Source: Pectinophora gossypiella
Lineage: Eukaryota > Arthropoda > Insecta > Lepidoptera > Gelechiidae
Direction: 5' to 3'
DNA: 64,000 bases
Assembly: GCF_024362695.1 (NCBI RefSeq)
Contig: NC_065419.1
Location: forward strand, 8,866,678-8,930,677
The translations under genes and the position numbers were made by a program. Below the pieces are notes generated by a model. It worked only from the letters and a program-made list of their open reading frames with translations. It was not told the DNA's origin and searched no databases. Below, piece by piece: positions 1-11,454 of this stretch. How positions within the stretch are numbered: position 1 is the stretch's first letter; each line of letters begins with the position of its first letter.

Positions 1-793
1 TATAGGAATGTGAGGGAAGGTGTGATCATAATAATACTTTTTGAATTAGTATGATTTCTGATACGATAATCTTGACAAAGTAAAATTGGTAAAACTAGAA
101 AAACTCTAACTGTATCAAAAAAGTGAATACTAAAATGCTCCATACAATTTTGTCCCTCAACTTCAGCGAATAAAGTACCGTTCAGCTCAAAACAATGTTC
201 TATTTCATAACAGCATTTCACGATATGCAGTTTATAACGTATACAAAACCAGCGACCCCGTTCCTTGTTTCCATAAGATTTATTGCTCTCATATGGCACC
301 GCAACAATGTACTTATTTAGAACACCATTGCAGAATTAAAATTTTCCATGGAATTCCGAGTAATAACCAACAACCACATGTGATAATGGTGGACGTAAAC
401 ATTATACAACAGGAAAACGAGCTAATTAAGTCTAGTAACAAAACCAATATTGCCCACCAAAGCGATGGTTATTGTCAATCAGTCACACCCAAAAGTCATA
501 AAACTACGAAATATGATAGGAATGGAATATTTATAGCAGTGGAACTTCGTAAAGGTGATGATTTTTGGAGGTTAATGTGTTTTTTATATCGAGCATTATG
601 ACTTGTCTTTGTATAGGGAAACGTACTATAGTTCACTTACATAATTAATGTTTTATGATGTAATGACAGTAAACATATTAGTTTTAGTTATATGCGAGCA
701 CGAAATACTACTAGTTGAACTAACGAATACTGACAAAGAAAATATGTCAGTATATGGTATGTTTCTAGGTAAATATCACATATTACACATATA
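1..793. other. No recognisable gene
   Basis: AT-rich sequence with short chance frames, the longest being 102 codons at 293-601. None shows domain motifs or splice-site context. It may be intron of the minus-strand RapGAP1 gene. Confidence 0.5.
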
Positions 794-860
794 CAGCCTA
801 TATATACGTCCTACTGCTGGGCACAGGCCTCCCCTCAATCAACCGGAGGGGGTATGGAGC
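794..860 (-). repeat. SINE 3'-end fragment
   Basis: The plus strand reads CCTATATATACGTCCTACTG, then GGGCACAGGCCTCCCCTCAA and GGAGGGGGTATGGAGC. This is the same block as 46410-46470 in the complete SINE, so it is a 5'-truncated minus-strand copy. Unlike that copy it keeps the four-base CAAC before CGGAGG. Confidence 0.7.
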
Positions 861-3800
861 AAATATCAATATTCGATATTCCTTTTAAATCTTAAATTGT
901 AAACCGTAAAGACAATCAACAATATAGCTATGATTTTGATTGGGTTGATTCTATTTCAAGACTGCTCCAGTAACATTTGACTCGATTCTCAAACAATTAG
1001 AGAATGAATCAGGGCATTTGAAGCACATGATGATATCATTCGCGAGTCGGTGGTCGGTGATGACCGCACTTAACGTGATTGAATGAAGATAATAATTACG
1101 CCATACTCAAAAGCGAGTGAAAAAAATGAGTGAACCAACCCAAATAATTTAGCTGTATTACTTATGACTAAAGTCGGCGTAAAATTGCTGCATGACAATA
1201 GTGCCGATTCTGTCAGACGGGACTTAAGTTTGTTTTATTCTGACAGCTCTAAAAATATTGTCGTCCTTTACTTACGACGAGTGAATGACAGGGATAAAGG
1301 GGCAGCATTTTCAAAAGAATTTAGGATGAGCTCATAGATCATAGGATCATACAATTTATTTTCTATAAGATTATTTATTTATAATATTATACATAGTCCC
1401 ATTGGTACGGCGTGGCCGTAATAAAAAGCATAAGTAATTATACTCTTACATAAAAAACGTACAGAAGTTTTTATTTCAACTAAACGTAACACCTGACAGT
1501 GAATCTAACTCGGAATTAAAGTTCAATGGCAACGAAGTACAGTACTCGCTTTGCTCTGTTAATTTCGTGGAAGGTTCAGACATCACCATAGACAGAAAAT
1601 TTTGCTTTATGATTTAATAGCAGTTTTTCTAAACTAAAATATCGCATAAAGTAAACTTATTGAACAAATGAAAAATGTGTTTAACAAAGCTGTATGTACT
1701 GAGGGTCACTTTAATAAATCTTGTGGAAACAAAGAGCTCCTCTAATTAACATAGGAGATAATATATGGCCAAATAAATTGTTACATCAGCCTTGTAAGTC
1801 CCTTTTTTCCCAAGCTCAACCTTTCTGAAGGATTCCCTATTCTATTGTGCTCCATGTATTCTAGTGAACAATACAATCTTGATAAAGTTTTGATAAAATG
1901 CGTAATGCATGTAGTGTAATATACATCAAGTATTCACTGGGAATTTACTAATTACGCCATTTTATGGGAGAAGTACAATTACAGTTAGTACATCTTCCTA
2001 TGTAACCAGAAGGAAATACCCCCTCGCATTGAATATTTTATATCTATTGAACATCACGGCTTGTAAAAGTGTCGCTTCTTGGTAACTAATAATGAAAAAG
2101 GACTTAAATAGTTTTCCTACTAATTCGCGGACGGCTTGAGAAATGGCACCAATCCAGCAGAATACAATGAACAATAACAACTTTATCTTTGTCTAGTCTA
2201 TGCTTTAAAGAATCAGCTGTACGTGATTCGCGACCCAATGTGTCGTCTGTAAGTGCAGTCCACTTCCTTCGCCGACGGTGCCAGGAAACCATTATTGCAC
2301 TTTGCCAATTATTTTGATTCGAGCAGTTTGTCTACTGGTGCGAGGAATTTGCTAATGAGCATTTCCTATTTGAAACACGTATGTTTACTGAATGTGGGTA
2401 ATTTGTAACAATATGTTTTTACGATTATTGAAACATTCGCATTAGTAACGTTGCATAGTCACACTTACTGATTCAATCACAGGTTTCAGTTTACATTTAT
2501 TAGTGATATCCCAAATTCATTCGTGAGGACTCTAGTCACGAGTTTTGTTGACTCGTTAAATATTTTGTTATTTCTCAACCAATGTAAACCATTATTGTGT
2601 TGTGTGTAATCAGGCGTCGTCATTAACGCTCCTTCCAAAAGCCTTATCCAAAATACCCCAATTTTATTGCTTGTCCTTTTTCATCGCTGCCACAAAGAAG
2701 CAAATTGAAAGCTAAAGATGGTAATTTAAGGGACGAGGGGTTAATGCCCCCTTTCGAAGGCACTGATGGATCACGTCATCTGAGATGGAATCTGCCGGAA
2801 ATTTTTTGAACCCCACTTTAAGTGGAAATTTTCTATTTCCATTCATTGGCTTTGATTTCGGGAGATTGCCTATTGGAAATCGTTTAGGGGACGTGGTTAT
2901 ATATAAGTTGTCAAATGTTGAATGTAAGTAATAGGTATTCTAGTTTATTTCAAATGTAATTAATCGCTATTACCAGAAAAAGTCACTAGAATATATAGAC
3001 CATAGAATAGGGAATCATTGGGAAAGGTTAAAAGGGGTGGAAATAAGGGACATACTACGGATTGTTGAGTAACATACTCTAGAACTCGTAATACTTATGA
3101 CGATTTTGCTCCAGTATCTATATTTACTTCAAACAATCACATTCCCATAACCTTCTTTACGGTTTCACCCAAGTTCACACAACCTTACTCATTTCTGGTA
3201 CTCAACCAGGGAAACATAAACAGTAACAACTTTTACAAGCAACGTGACCCTTCAGGGCGTCTACGGATTAGTTGGCAACTTCCCTAATGTCTGTATAACT
3301 TCACTCGTTTGCCGTATAAACTGGTTTTGAGCAATCATTTATAACTTAGAGGCTCATGTTATTGCCAACCATCCCGCCCGACTAATGACGTTCATGACGT
3401 AATTTGCGTTTGGCTTTGCAATTTTGAGGTACGAAAGATAAATTGAAAAAAGTCGCAGAAACATAATAACTTATACCCAATTGAACTAGTCGGAAGTACA
3501 TTCATCACAAGATGAACGAAACAAATTATATTATAATTATTTTTATGACACCACTAACAAACAAAGATCTAACTCCTTCTTATAAATATTTTTAATTTAA
3601 GGCCATACTCAATAAGTAAATTCATGCATACCCTTTGTAGATGGACAGTCATGGGTTTTTGATCTGCTTCTAAGCGAAAGATCGGCCTTTATATTTCAGT
3701 CAAACTGAACCCGTACCGCACTAAAAGGGAATAAGCACCAACATTTCATTTTGATCAATGCCCGATTTATTCAGTTAAGGGAGGGCTGACTCCAAAAACG

Positions 3801-5220
3801 GCATTCATTTCTGAAGGCCATCATTTTCTCTCTCAGCGAATTGTCCTCGACCAATTTCGTCTTATGAAAGAAGGCATTTGCTTATTGCTTCCACTTTTCT
3901 TTTGTCAGCTGCGAACATCTATCTTCGTCAGAAAGCGAATGGATTGGAAAATAAATTGCTGACTAGAATTGAAATAAAGTTATTATAACTCTTCTTTCTC
4001 ACAGGTTTATTTTCTAATTACTTTTATGCCAATGTGAAAAAACATTATTAACTTTTGTTCATTTTCTGATTTACGATGGACATGAAACTTTCGTATTATA
4101 ATTGCATCACAGGTTCCTACAGGAACAATATATTTTCCCTAGTATTGATGCAAACTATAAATCGGAGTCTATAAAACTTAATTATGTAGTAATAAAAGCT
4201 GCTTTTTTTTTGCTTTTGTGAATTTTTTGTGAAGCTTTTGTGAAATTGCTTGTGTGAAAATATGGCGCTTCCTTATGTTTAGCCGGTGATAATAAACAAT
4301 TTGTCAAAACCTTTACCTTTATTTAATGTTTACTCTTACCCCTTTTATGCTCGATTTAATCTTCAAAGCGACTCAACGAGTGACGTTCGTATTTTGTTTA
4401 GGTAAACAAATGATTTTATTTCATCGACAAGTACATGCTGGACTTTAAATATTCAATAGGTTCTACTACATACATTGGTTGTTATTTGACCTATACAAGC
4501 GCGCTTTATTGTATTAAACGTTAGAATTCGTGCTAAATCAATTTCGGGCAAAATGGGGTCACGTGTATGAGACGAAACAATCTCCGCTATGAAATCTCTC
4601 AATTTGTTCTGGCTAGCCACTGATATATTTACACGTTAACCCTTACATGTATCAGAGTCACCATCAGCACATCTCATTCATCTAGCCTAACCCGTTACCT
4701 CTAACCCGTAAATTACAATGACCCATCGTATCGCTTAAGTTCAGGTTACGATCGCAATATTTTATGTAAATGTGCCATAAGATACTTTACAATTTTTGGT
4801 GATGAAAGTCATTTGACGCTACACCGTGAATAGACGTTGCTTTGAGCTACATTTGCAAAACAAATTTGTTGTACGATATTTCTTGGCTGCCTCAATGACG
4901 GCCTTACTATATAACTAGACATATTAACATAATCAGTTCTTAAATCGTAAGAAAATCATAAAAACTTCTCTAGTTTTATTTTATGTTGCCACCGACGACA
5001 ATAAACTTGAGCTACTAAGAGGAGTATCAGTGTGAATTAACGACACCCCATTCAAAACGTGGGAATCAAAACGCAATCTCAGTCAAGCAATTTGCTAATT
5101 GCGTTAGCTCTAATTCTACGGGCATAATAGCTCAATTTTTGGAATTGCTTGCCAAAAATGTAACGTAAATTAGGCATCAAAGTCGACACGTTAATAAGTT
5201 TTTCTTAACAAGGCATCTGT
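861..5220. other. AT-rich non-coding stretch
   Basis: I see no supported gene. A minus-strand frame at 2104-2292 (WHRRRRKWTALTDD and onward) is unassigned and has no convincing splice context. Around 4196-4260 there are degenerate copies of GCTTTTGTGAA. RapGAP1 catalytic exons were looked for on the minus strand and not found. Confidence 0.45.
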
Positions 5221-5223
5221 TAA

Positions 5224-5445
5224 GATCGTACGCACGATAGAGTTGGGTACACACGGGCGGGTTTCAAATTGCTCAGTAATGTCGTAATCGGGCGATCTAC
5301 AGGGGAACTTGGCTCACTGGGCGTGAAGCCAAACGGTTATGCGTTGGTGAACCCAGACGCTTTTTCCCACTGTCGCTGGTGTTTTTTACATAATGAATGC
5401 AGTTGGACCCTTAGTAGACGGCTCGCCGCGTCGTGTTCGTTTTAA
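5224..5445 (+). other. Unassigned 73-codon open frame, possibly coding
   Basis: Between in-frame stops at 5221-5223 and 5443-5445 lies an uninterrupted frame in a locally GC-richer block (roughly 5240-5470). It contains segments that read like protein, such as GVKPNGYALVNPDAFSHC and CFLHNECSWTLS. It has no ATG before the first Met-like position and no clear splice acceptor. It could be an exon, a fragment of a mobile-element protein, or an untranslated conserved or repetitive block. I do not recognise the product and assign no function. Confidence 0.25.
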
Positions 5446-8400
5446 TTGGTGGACACGCATTTCAGCTCTGGATTAAAAAAATATATTTAAATATTAAATT
5501 TTATAATTTGTTCTATATCGGAGTTTCTAAAAGTAGGTTAGCCATTACTCGGAGCTTTTGCATATAACAGTGAGCAGCAACAATGTTGGAGTAGTTCGCA
5601 TATTATTGGCTAGGTTCGCAGACAAAGTGGCGTCTCAGCTATCAGTTGCGGTTACCAACTTCCCCCGACTATGCACTTATGCGACCTGCCCGAGTTTAAA
5701 ATGTCTGTCGGTGTACTCAACTTTACACGATAGCCTCATACATACAACTTTGTAGTTAGTTCACGTTCGATGTGATATTTTCGAGTGAAATTAAATTGTT
5801 ATTCTCTCTTATTTTAATTTACGTAATAACAAAAACCTCAGCATCTAATTTTTTTGTGATTGCAACTGTTTCCCCAAGGTGCCGCACTAGGTCCCACATT
5901 ATTAATAATGTTCATATTGACAATCGACTGAAAGTCAAGAAAACGATCGTTACTTTTAAACAATGCCATTCACTAATTAATGACAAACAAAGCAAATGAA
6001 TTACTGTATCTAAATTGTTTTAGGTCTAAGCTGATAATTATAACGATTTGAGGATAGACGAAAAAAGTAAAAAAAAAGTAGAAAAGCAAACTCAGTAGGC
6101 GTGGGTATGGGAAAGTTCACACGTGCTGGTAACTGTACCGATGTCATATGGAGTAAGGATAAGGCAGACGATTGAAGAGAAGCGGGAGCGACTGCGGGGA
6201 GCGTATTCGGAGGAAAAAATAGTATCTTGAAAATCCATTTATGAAAGGTCTATGTCAGATTAGTACATTGTAAGTAAGGTTTTGCTTGTAACGATGAACT
6301 TTTTTATTGTATATACAAATATGCCTTTTTGTCAAGGTAGTCAGTTATCTATAATTATTTTTTTTAAATGTAATTGGGAACATTCAGTAAGTAGTTCCTT
6401 TTTATCTCTCCTACAGCTTATGTTATCTAAACTATACCTAACTAGTTAATAGCTCAATAATAATTACGACTTATAAACCGCTCTTCTTTTGCACCAAATA
6501 CGGGTGTTAACAAAGGAATAACTTCTGTGCTTTCTCAGCGTCATTAATGTAGTCGAGGCTTTAGCAACTGGCATTGCATAGAGTAGGTACCATTGTGAAA
6601 TTAGATGGGACGATAAATCGAGATGGCTATAAAGTTTTTAGTCCGTAGCGATCGTAGATTGCAACTGACATTGAGCAAAATGACTAGAATTAAAAAGAGA
6701 TAACGAATGACTTTGTAAATTTAATTGTGAATAAAATTCTAGGATTCATTTGACAGAGCCAAAAATGTGAATAAAATCGAAAAAATAATAATATCTTAAA
6801 ATTGAAGCACGTAGTAGTTGTACGTAATACTAAAGGGCGTAAGATAATACAAAACAACTTAGTGCGTGAAATAGTTTTCTTTTACTCGCTTTTAGGCGCT
6901 AAAGTAGAAAATAAAATCGATTACCAATTTGAAATGTCAAATTTGCTGCGTGAATGAGGTCAAAATGAAAAGGTGAACTGAAAATCATGCTTGTAACCAC
7001 TTCCGTGACGTAACTAAAATTGCTTGGATAACGACTGGAGCAACGATGAAAATTAAGAAAATAATAATCATCCTACTGTCGTAACTGGAAGGTCAAGGGA
7101 TACGTTGACATTGGCTGGTTGGGGCGTGTGCATGTTCATCCATACGTTACAAGGGAAACGTGATCAAGTGATCATTCTCGCAGATTTTTTGTATTAAAAC
7201 TCCTAAAATTTCCGGAAAGTACTGCTTGGCACGAGCATACGATGGGCCTCGACAAATATGATTTTAAAAAGAGGATCGCACAAGTATTTTGCACATCTCA
7301 TATAGCATCAAACATCTCATATAGGGTCAAAATTGGAACTCAATGGGAGTATCAATATAGGAAAGAATAATGATTTGGTCTCCCAAAAATATTGCAGCTG
7401 TAACACCAAGAGAACAGTTGGCAACTGTCGCACTTTTATTTCCCGTCCGTCCGCAGACAGCGTGGCGCGCAAATGTCAAAGCAGACGCGATGCATTCATT
7501 CCGGCACCCGTTTCGTAATACAAGTACCTTTTTATTTCTCTCCGTCTGACCAAAAGAAAGTGCGATTTGATCACGAAAGTTATTAAACACTTCAATTGTG
7601 TATTTTCTAAATTTTTATTTGCTTCGTCTGGTGAATTTTGGACATAACGTAACTTGATGAATTAATTCCACGCGTATCTAATGTATCTTTTACCAAATAT
7701 ACAATGTTTATTACAATGTATCATAGTTATTGCTAGTCTCAACAGCAATAATAACTTTTATATAATTTTAAAATGGATTTCAACAATAATTATTTAACAG
7801 TAATTGAATAATAAAAATTCTGTGAGTATCACGCAAGGTGCATTGTACTAAATTATAAATGGTATGGCTTACTTGAAATAATTTATATAAAGTTACGGTC
7901 TAACCAATATCTGAGAAACAATATTTGTATTGAAATAAACTTCTAGTATAGTCATAATGCCATCAATTGATCAAAATCTAAATGGTAAATCCATGAACCG
8001 ACTAATAGCAAACCGAGTCGTTAACCCTCCTGGCCAATATCTTTAGAGGGAAAATCAATGACCTGTGTTTGGAATTAGTTTCCATTACTGATCACTGATT
8101 ATATAATAGGCATCTGTATTATGAAATATGAAAGCTATTAAGAGAGACGATAGCAGAAAATACGTATAATAATATACAGTCAGACATACAAAAGTATGTT
8201 ACCAGCAGCTTAAAGTACAACATCAACATAAACACAGTTTGATACGTAACATAACTGCCGAGATAGACGAGACTGAACTAATTTCATCACGGCAAAATTG
8301 CTCTATTCCCTTTAACTGTAAACATACAGTATATGGAAGCATTTTAGGAATCACAAAACAATGAGATAACTGTAGCTTTTGCGATGCTCTAAAAGCTCAC

Positions 8401-8573
8401 CGGCTAACGTTAGCCGAACTGTCAACAACGGACTTTTGTCCATGTCTTCAAAGAAAAGTGTCAAACTACTAATTTATTCCATAATATAATTACATGCGTT
8501 GACAGTTCGTCGGCGAACGTTCACCCGCAAGTTTCTTTAAAGAGAGTAGATTATCGACGCGTATTTTTTTATT
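5446..8573. other. AT-rich non-coding stretch, probable RapGAP1 intron
   Basis: No supported gene. Frames overlap on both strands at 7327-7590 around a GC-richer patch (7420-7515), without recognisable motifs. A short ATG frame at 6141-6230 (MSYGVRIRQTIEEKRERLRG and a few more) reads plausibly but is too short to call. A 12-base motif CATCTCATATAG is repeated near 7294 and 7313. Confidence 0.4.
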
Positions 8574-8613
8574 AGCCGACTTCGAAAACGGAGAAAATTC
8601 TCAATTCGGTTAT
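8574..8613 (+). repeat. Fragment of CCGACTTCAAA-type repeat terminus
   Basis: The run CCGACTTC followed by GGAGAAAATTCTCAATTCGG is a diverged, opposite-orientation copy of the terminal block at 55853-55894. It lies inside the intron downstream of the RapGAP1 exon, about 60 bp from its donor site. This terminus is, from memory, very common in moth genomes. Confidence 0.55.
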
Positions 8614-8670
8614 ATTTTTACACTTCATGTGCTTGTCTAGTAGCATGTCAATAAAAGTATCAAAACTTAC

Positions 8671-8858
8671 CTTGCCAAGGAAGAACCGTCGGTAGTATTT
8701 TGCAGTATCATCGGTGTCAATGTTATGTCGTCTGCCTGCCTGTCTAGGGGTGCCGGGTTGGACGCGTGGTTCCGCGTCTTCGCCGTCTGGTGGGGTGTCG
8801 TCTACTCCATCCACCCAATATCCTCCATTAGGTGGCTGTACTATCGTTGGTGGGGGTC
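8671..8858 (-). CDS. RapGAP1: RapGAP1 internal exon (Rap GTPase-activating protein, N-terminal part)
   Basis: Internal coding exon of a Rap GTPase-activating protein, which stimulates GTP hydrolysis by the small GTPase Rap1. On the minus strand it is bounded by an acceptor (TTTTAG, 8859-8864) and a donor (GGCAAG then GTAAGT, 8665-8670). It supplies two bases of a split codon plus 62 codons and ends in phase 0. The translation starts PPPTIVQPPNGGYWVDG and ends TAKYYRRFFLGK. These match the two conserved blocks of the family N-terminus, GGYW(I/V)(E/D)G and YR(K/R).FLGK, which in vertebrate Rap1GAP lie just before EHFN and the dimerisation/catalytic region. The residues between the blocks are acidic and proline-rich, as expected for a variable linker. 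The split codon completes as Gly with the upstream exon at 11256-11454. The catalytic domain is not in this exon. Family assignment rests on remembered motifs, not on a search. Confidence 0.85.
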
Positions 8859-11255
8859 CTAAAATAAAAATAACTTTCTTTAGAATGATAATATAACTTT
8901 AAGCATACAAGGAATTTATATTCAAATTTTTCTAACTAACAAAACAAATACCGACCTTATCGTTCATATCATTGCAATGGTGATTATAATTTTACATAAA
9001 ACTTAAAATATTGACAGTACGTTAGATGCGGAAGACTTTCGGTCAGTTATTAGCTTAAAGCTGACACGACATCAAATAGGATTGATAGCGCTACTTATCG
9101 CACAATAAAGCAGTGACTCACTAGATGTAGATATTCAAAGCCTTTTAATATCGTAACGATCTCTGATCACATTATCTGAACAAGTTGACGTGATCGCAAA
9201 TCGCTATCGTCATTACTGCTTGTCAAAACTCCATCGTGTTTAAGTACAACAACGATGTTTTTTGCGTTCTAAACATTTGCGTCTGATGGGAGTCGCGATG
9301 GTAATTATTTTTAGGTTTTTCAAACGCATCTGGGAGAACAATGGCCTTGGAGGCCTAACTTCATCAAGGTTATCATTGTCACTGTTTGTTTGCCTGTTGT
9401 TTAACTAATTGGCATAATTATGTAAGTGAGTTGTTTCTTTGTTATCCGGCATTATAGTATTAAATACAATAAAAACGATCTTTTGTCCAGAGTACGTACC
9501 TACTATAAGCAAACTTATTTCCTTTATACTAAGTCTTATTGAAACCGTAAAATATACCATATCTGTAATAATGACGTATCGTTGAAGCTAATCAACGTAG
9601 TAGTACTCTTTTGTCCACTCGTTCCGTCTAATTCAAACAAGGCATCTAGACTACCTTTTGTGTGAACATTTTGACAGGGCTTTCAATATAGTCTACGTCC
9701 TGTGGGATCCTATTGTTCCTACTGTCCGCTCTCATAAAGGCCCCCTAGTTCCCGTGAGCTGTATGCAGAACCTTTCATAATGACGGGACATGAGAAGTTT
9801 TTGTATGCATGCTTCATACTGTCTTCATTCAAAAACGCTAAAACGGGATTTTTATTACAATTTCTAAATTAAGAAAAATATTATGACATGTATCTTGAAA
9901 AACCCATTCACAATATTTCTTTTTAATTTACTTTGTAATTTTTGTACCAATTTCTTTTGTACTTCGAACGGGAACGCTTTGTTTCAAAAATCGTAACTCA
10001 GAATTGCAGCTCTTCTATCAAATTCATTTTACGTTGCATAAACTCTCTCCGTACATAGGATTCACTGTGCACACAGTGTTAGTACCAAGAACATGCCCGT
10101 TTTCAGTAGTAAAACCACAAGCCTTGATTTCCCAAGATATAACCCCGAGAGCAGTGTTGGCAACTAATTAAATTAATGCCTTAATCACACAACTACGAAC
10201 GAGACGTGACTTTTTCGTTCCATTGCATTTTGTTTCTACTTCGTTTACGTCTTCCTATTCATTTTCTTTGCAGGTGAAAACAAAAATAGAACATAAAACC
10301 TTACCTAAAAATATTTTTGTTTCTTTACGCCAGGGATAATTAATATACGTTTCTTTTAAGTCTCGAGGAAGTGAGTTATTTTTATGTCTTTCCCTCATTA
10401 AACACGGAATTTAAAGGGCACTTAAAGACGTTAATGAAATCTCATTATGTTAATTTTCCACTAGCTTCGTCAGAGAAACTTAGTTACATAATATTTTACC
10501 CTTCACTTAACTTCAAATCTTAAAAGAAAAATATATTTTTTAAATTACTTTAATCTTTTTACGAAGACTGAGAATCAGTCTTAAGTATAAGTTGCATTTT
10601 ATATCTGGACCAGTAAATCTTTAGACTTACTTTCACACCTCTGTTCTCAGCATTTCCTCCGCTTTCTCTGGCAAATGGTTCGCAACAATGACGAAAGTTA
10701 TGACCACAATAGATTTACTTTGGAGGGCGTCAGCTCCTTAACTTCTTTTAATTGCTTTGAGAACAAATAAAGTTGCCACATGGACGTTTACTCGGTAAGT
10801 TTTACAAATAGGATTTGATTTAGGAGGTAATCACTTATGTTTTCAATACAAAAAAAAAATATTCTTACTAAAATACACATATTATTTTGTTAGCGATTTA
10901 TATCACAATTTCGAAGCAAACTTAAACTTAACTCGTTTATTGCTTCCAGGTAGACATACTTTTGATAAAGTACTACCTAAAGTTTTAACAAACAATTTTA
11001 ATAGCTTACACTCCAAGTTCAGTGTACTACAGCCATAATGTGGCATAGGTTAATTTAACGAGTTATACCAGCTTGAAGTAAAGCCATTTATAAAACAAGA
11101 AACAATTTGAGCAACTTTTTCCTAAAAATTGTCTCGTAGAAGAGTGTCTACGTGTGTGTGTGTGTGTGCGTGTTTAATGAAACAATGCATTGATTTTAGT
11201 AAGATTCACATTTTATGTTTTTCTGAAATTTACTAAGCGAATATGAAAATCTTAC
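8859..11255 (-). other. RapGAP1: RapGAP1 intron between the two recognised exons
   Basis: A 2397-bp phase-1 intron on the minus strand with GTAAG donor (11255 downwards) and TTTTAG acceptor (8859-8864). I see no coding frame, tRNA or recognisable mobile element in it. It is AT-rich with ordinary short runs, including a (GT)n tract just outside it at about 11150-11172. Confidence 0.65.
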
Positions 11256-11454
11256 CAGGTTTAGATAGGGTCTCTTCCAGCAGTCTCTTGCTGGCTTGAC
11301 AAGCTGCTGCGACCTTTCGCTGAGCAGCCGTTGCACCAGGCGAAGGTGGAAGGCCGTGAGGAGCTGGCACCCGACCCTCGGCATACGAATGTCTTTCGAC
11401 GGTGACTCCGGTGCCCCCCACAGACACCGATCGCCGGTTTTCAGTTCTTGTCAC
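11256..11454 (-). CDS. RapGAP1: RapGAP1 upstream exon
   Basis: Coding exon preceding the one at 8671-8858. On the minus strand it follows an acceptor (TTCTTTATAG, ending at 11455) and ends at a consensus donor (ACCTG then GTAAG, intron from 11255). It is 199 nt long: 66 codons plus one base. The leftover G joins the GA opening the next exon to make Gly, and the reading frame then stays open, which is good evidence that the two are spliced together. The peptide is hydrophilic, rich in Ser/Gly/Pro at first, then helical and Ala/Lys-rich (AAQRKVAAACQASKRLLEE) up to the KPG junction. This segment is poorly conserved in the family, so identity depends on the neighbouring exon. It starts in phase 0. 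The GTG at its 5' edge is not a start codon but the first codon after the acceptor. The upstream exon was not found. Confidence 0.72.

Noticed and set aside
2104..2292. Possible further RapGAP1 exon on the minus strand
   Set aside because: The peptide does not resemble the RapGAP catalytic region and the flanks lack convincing splice sites.
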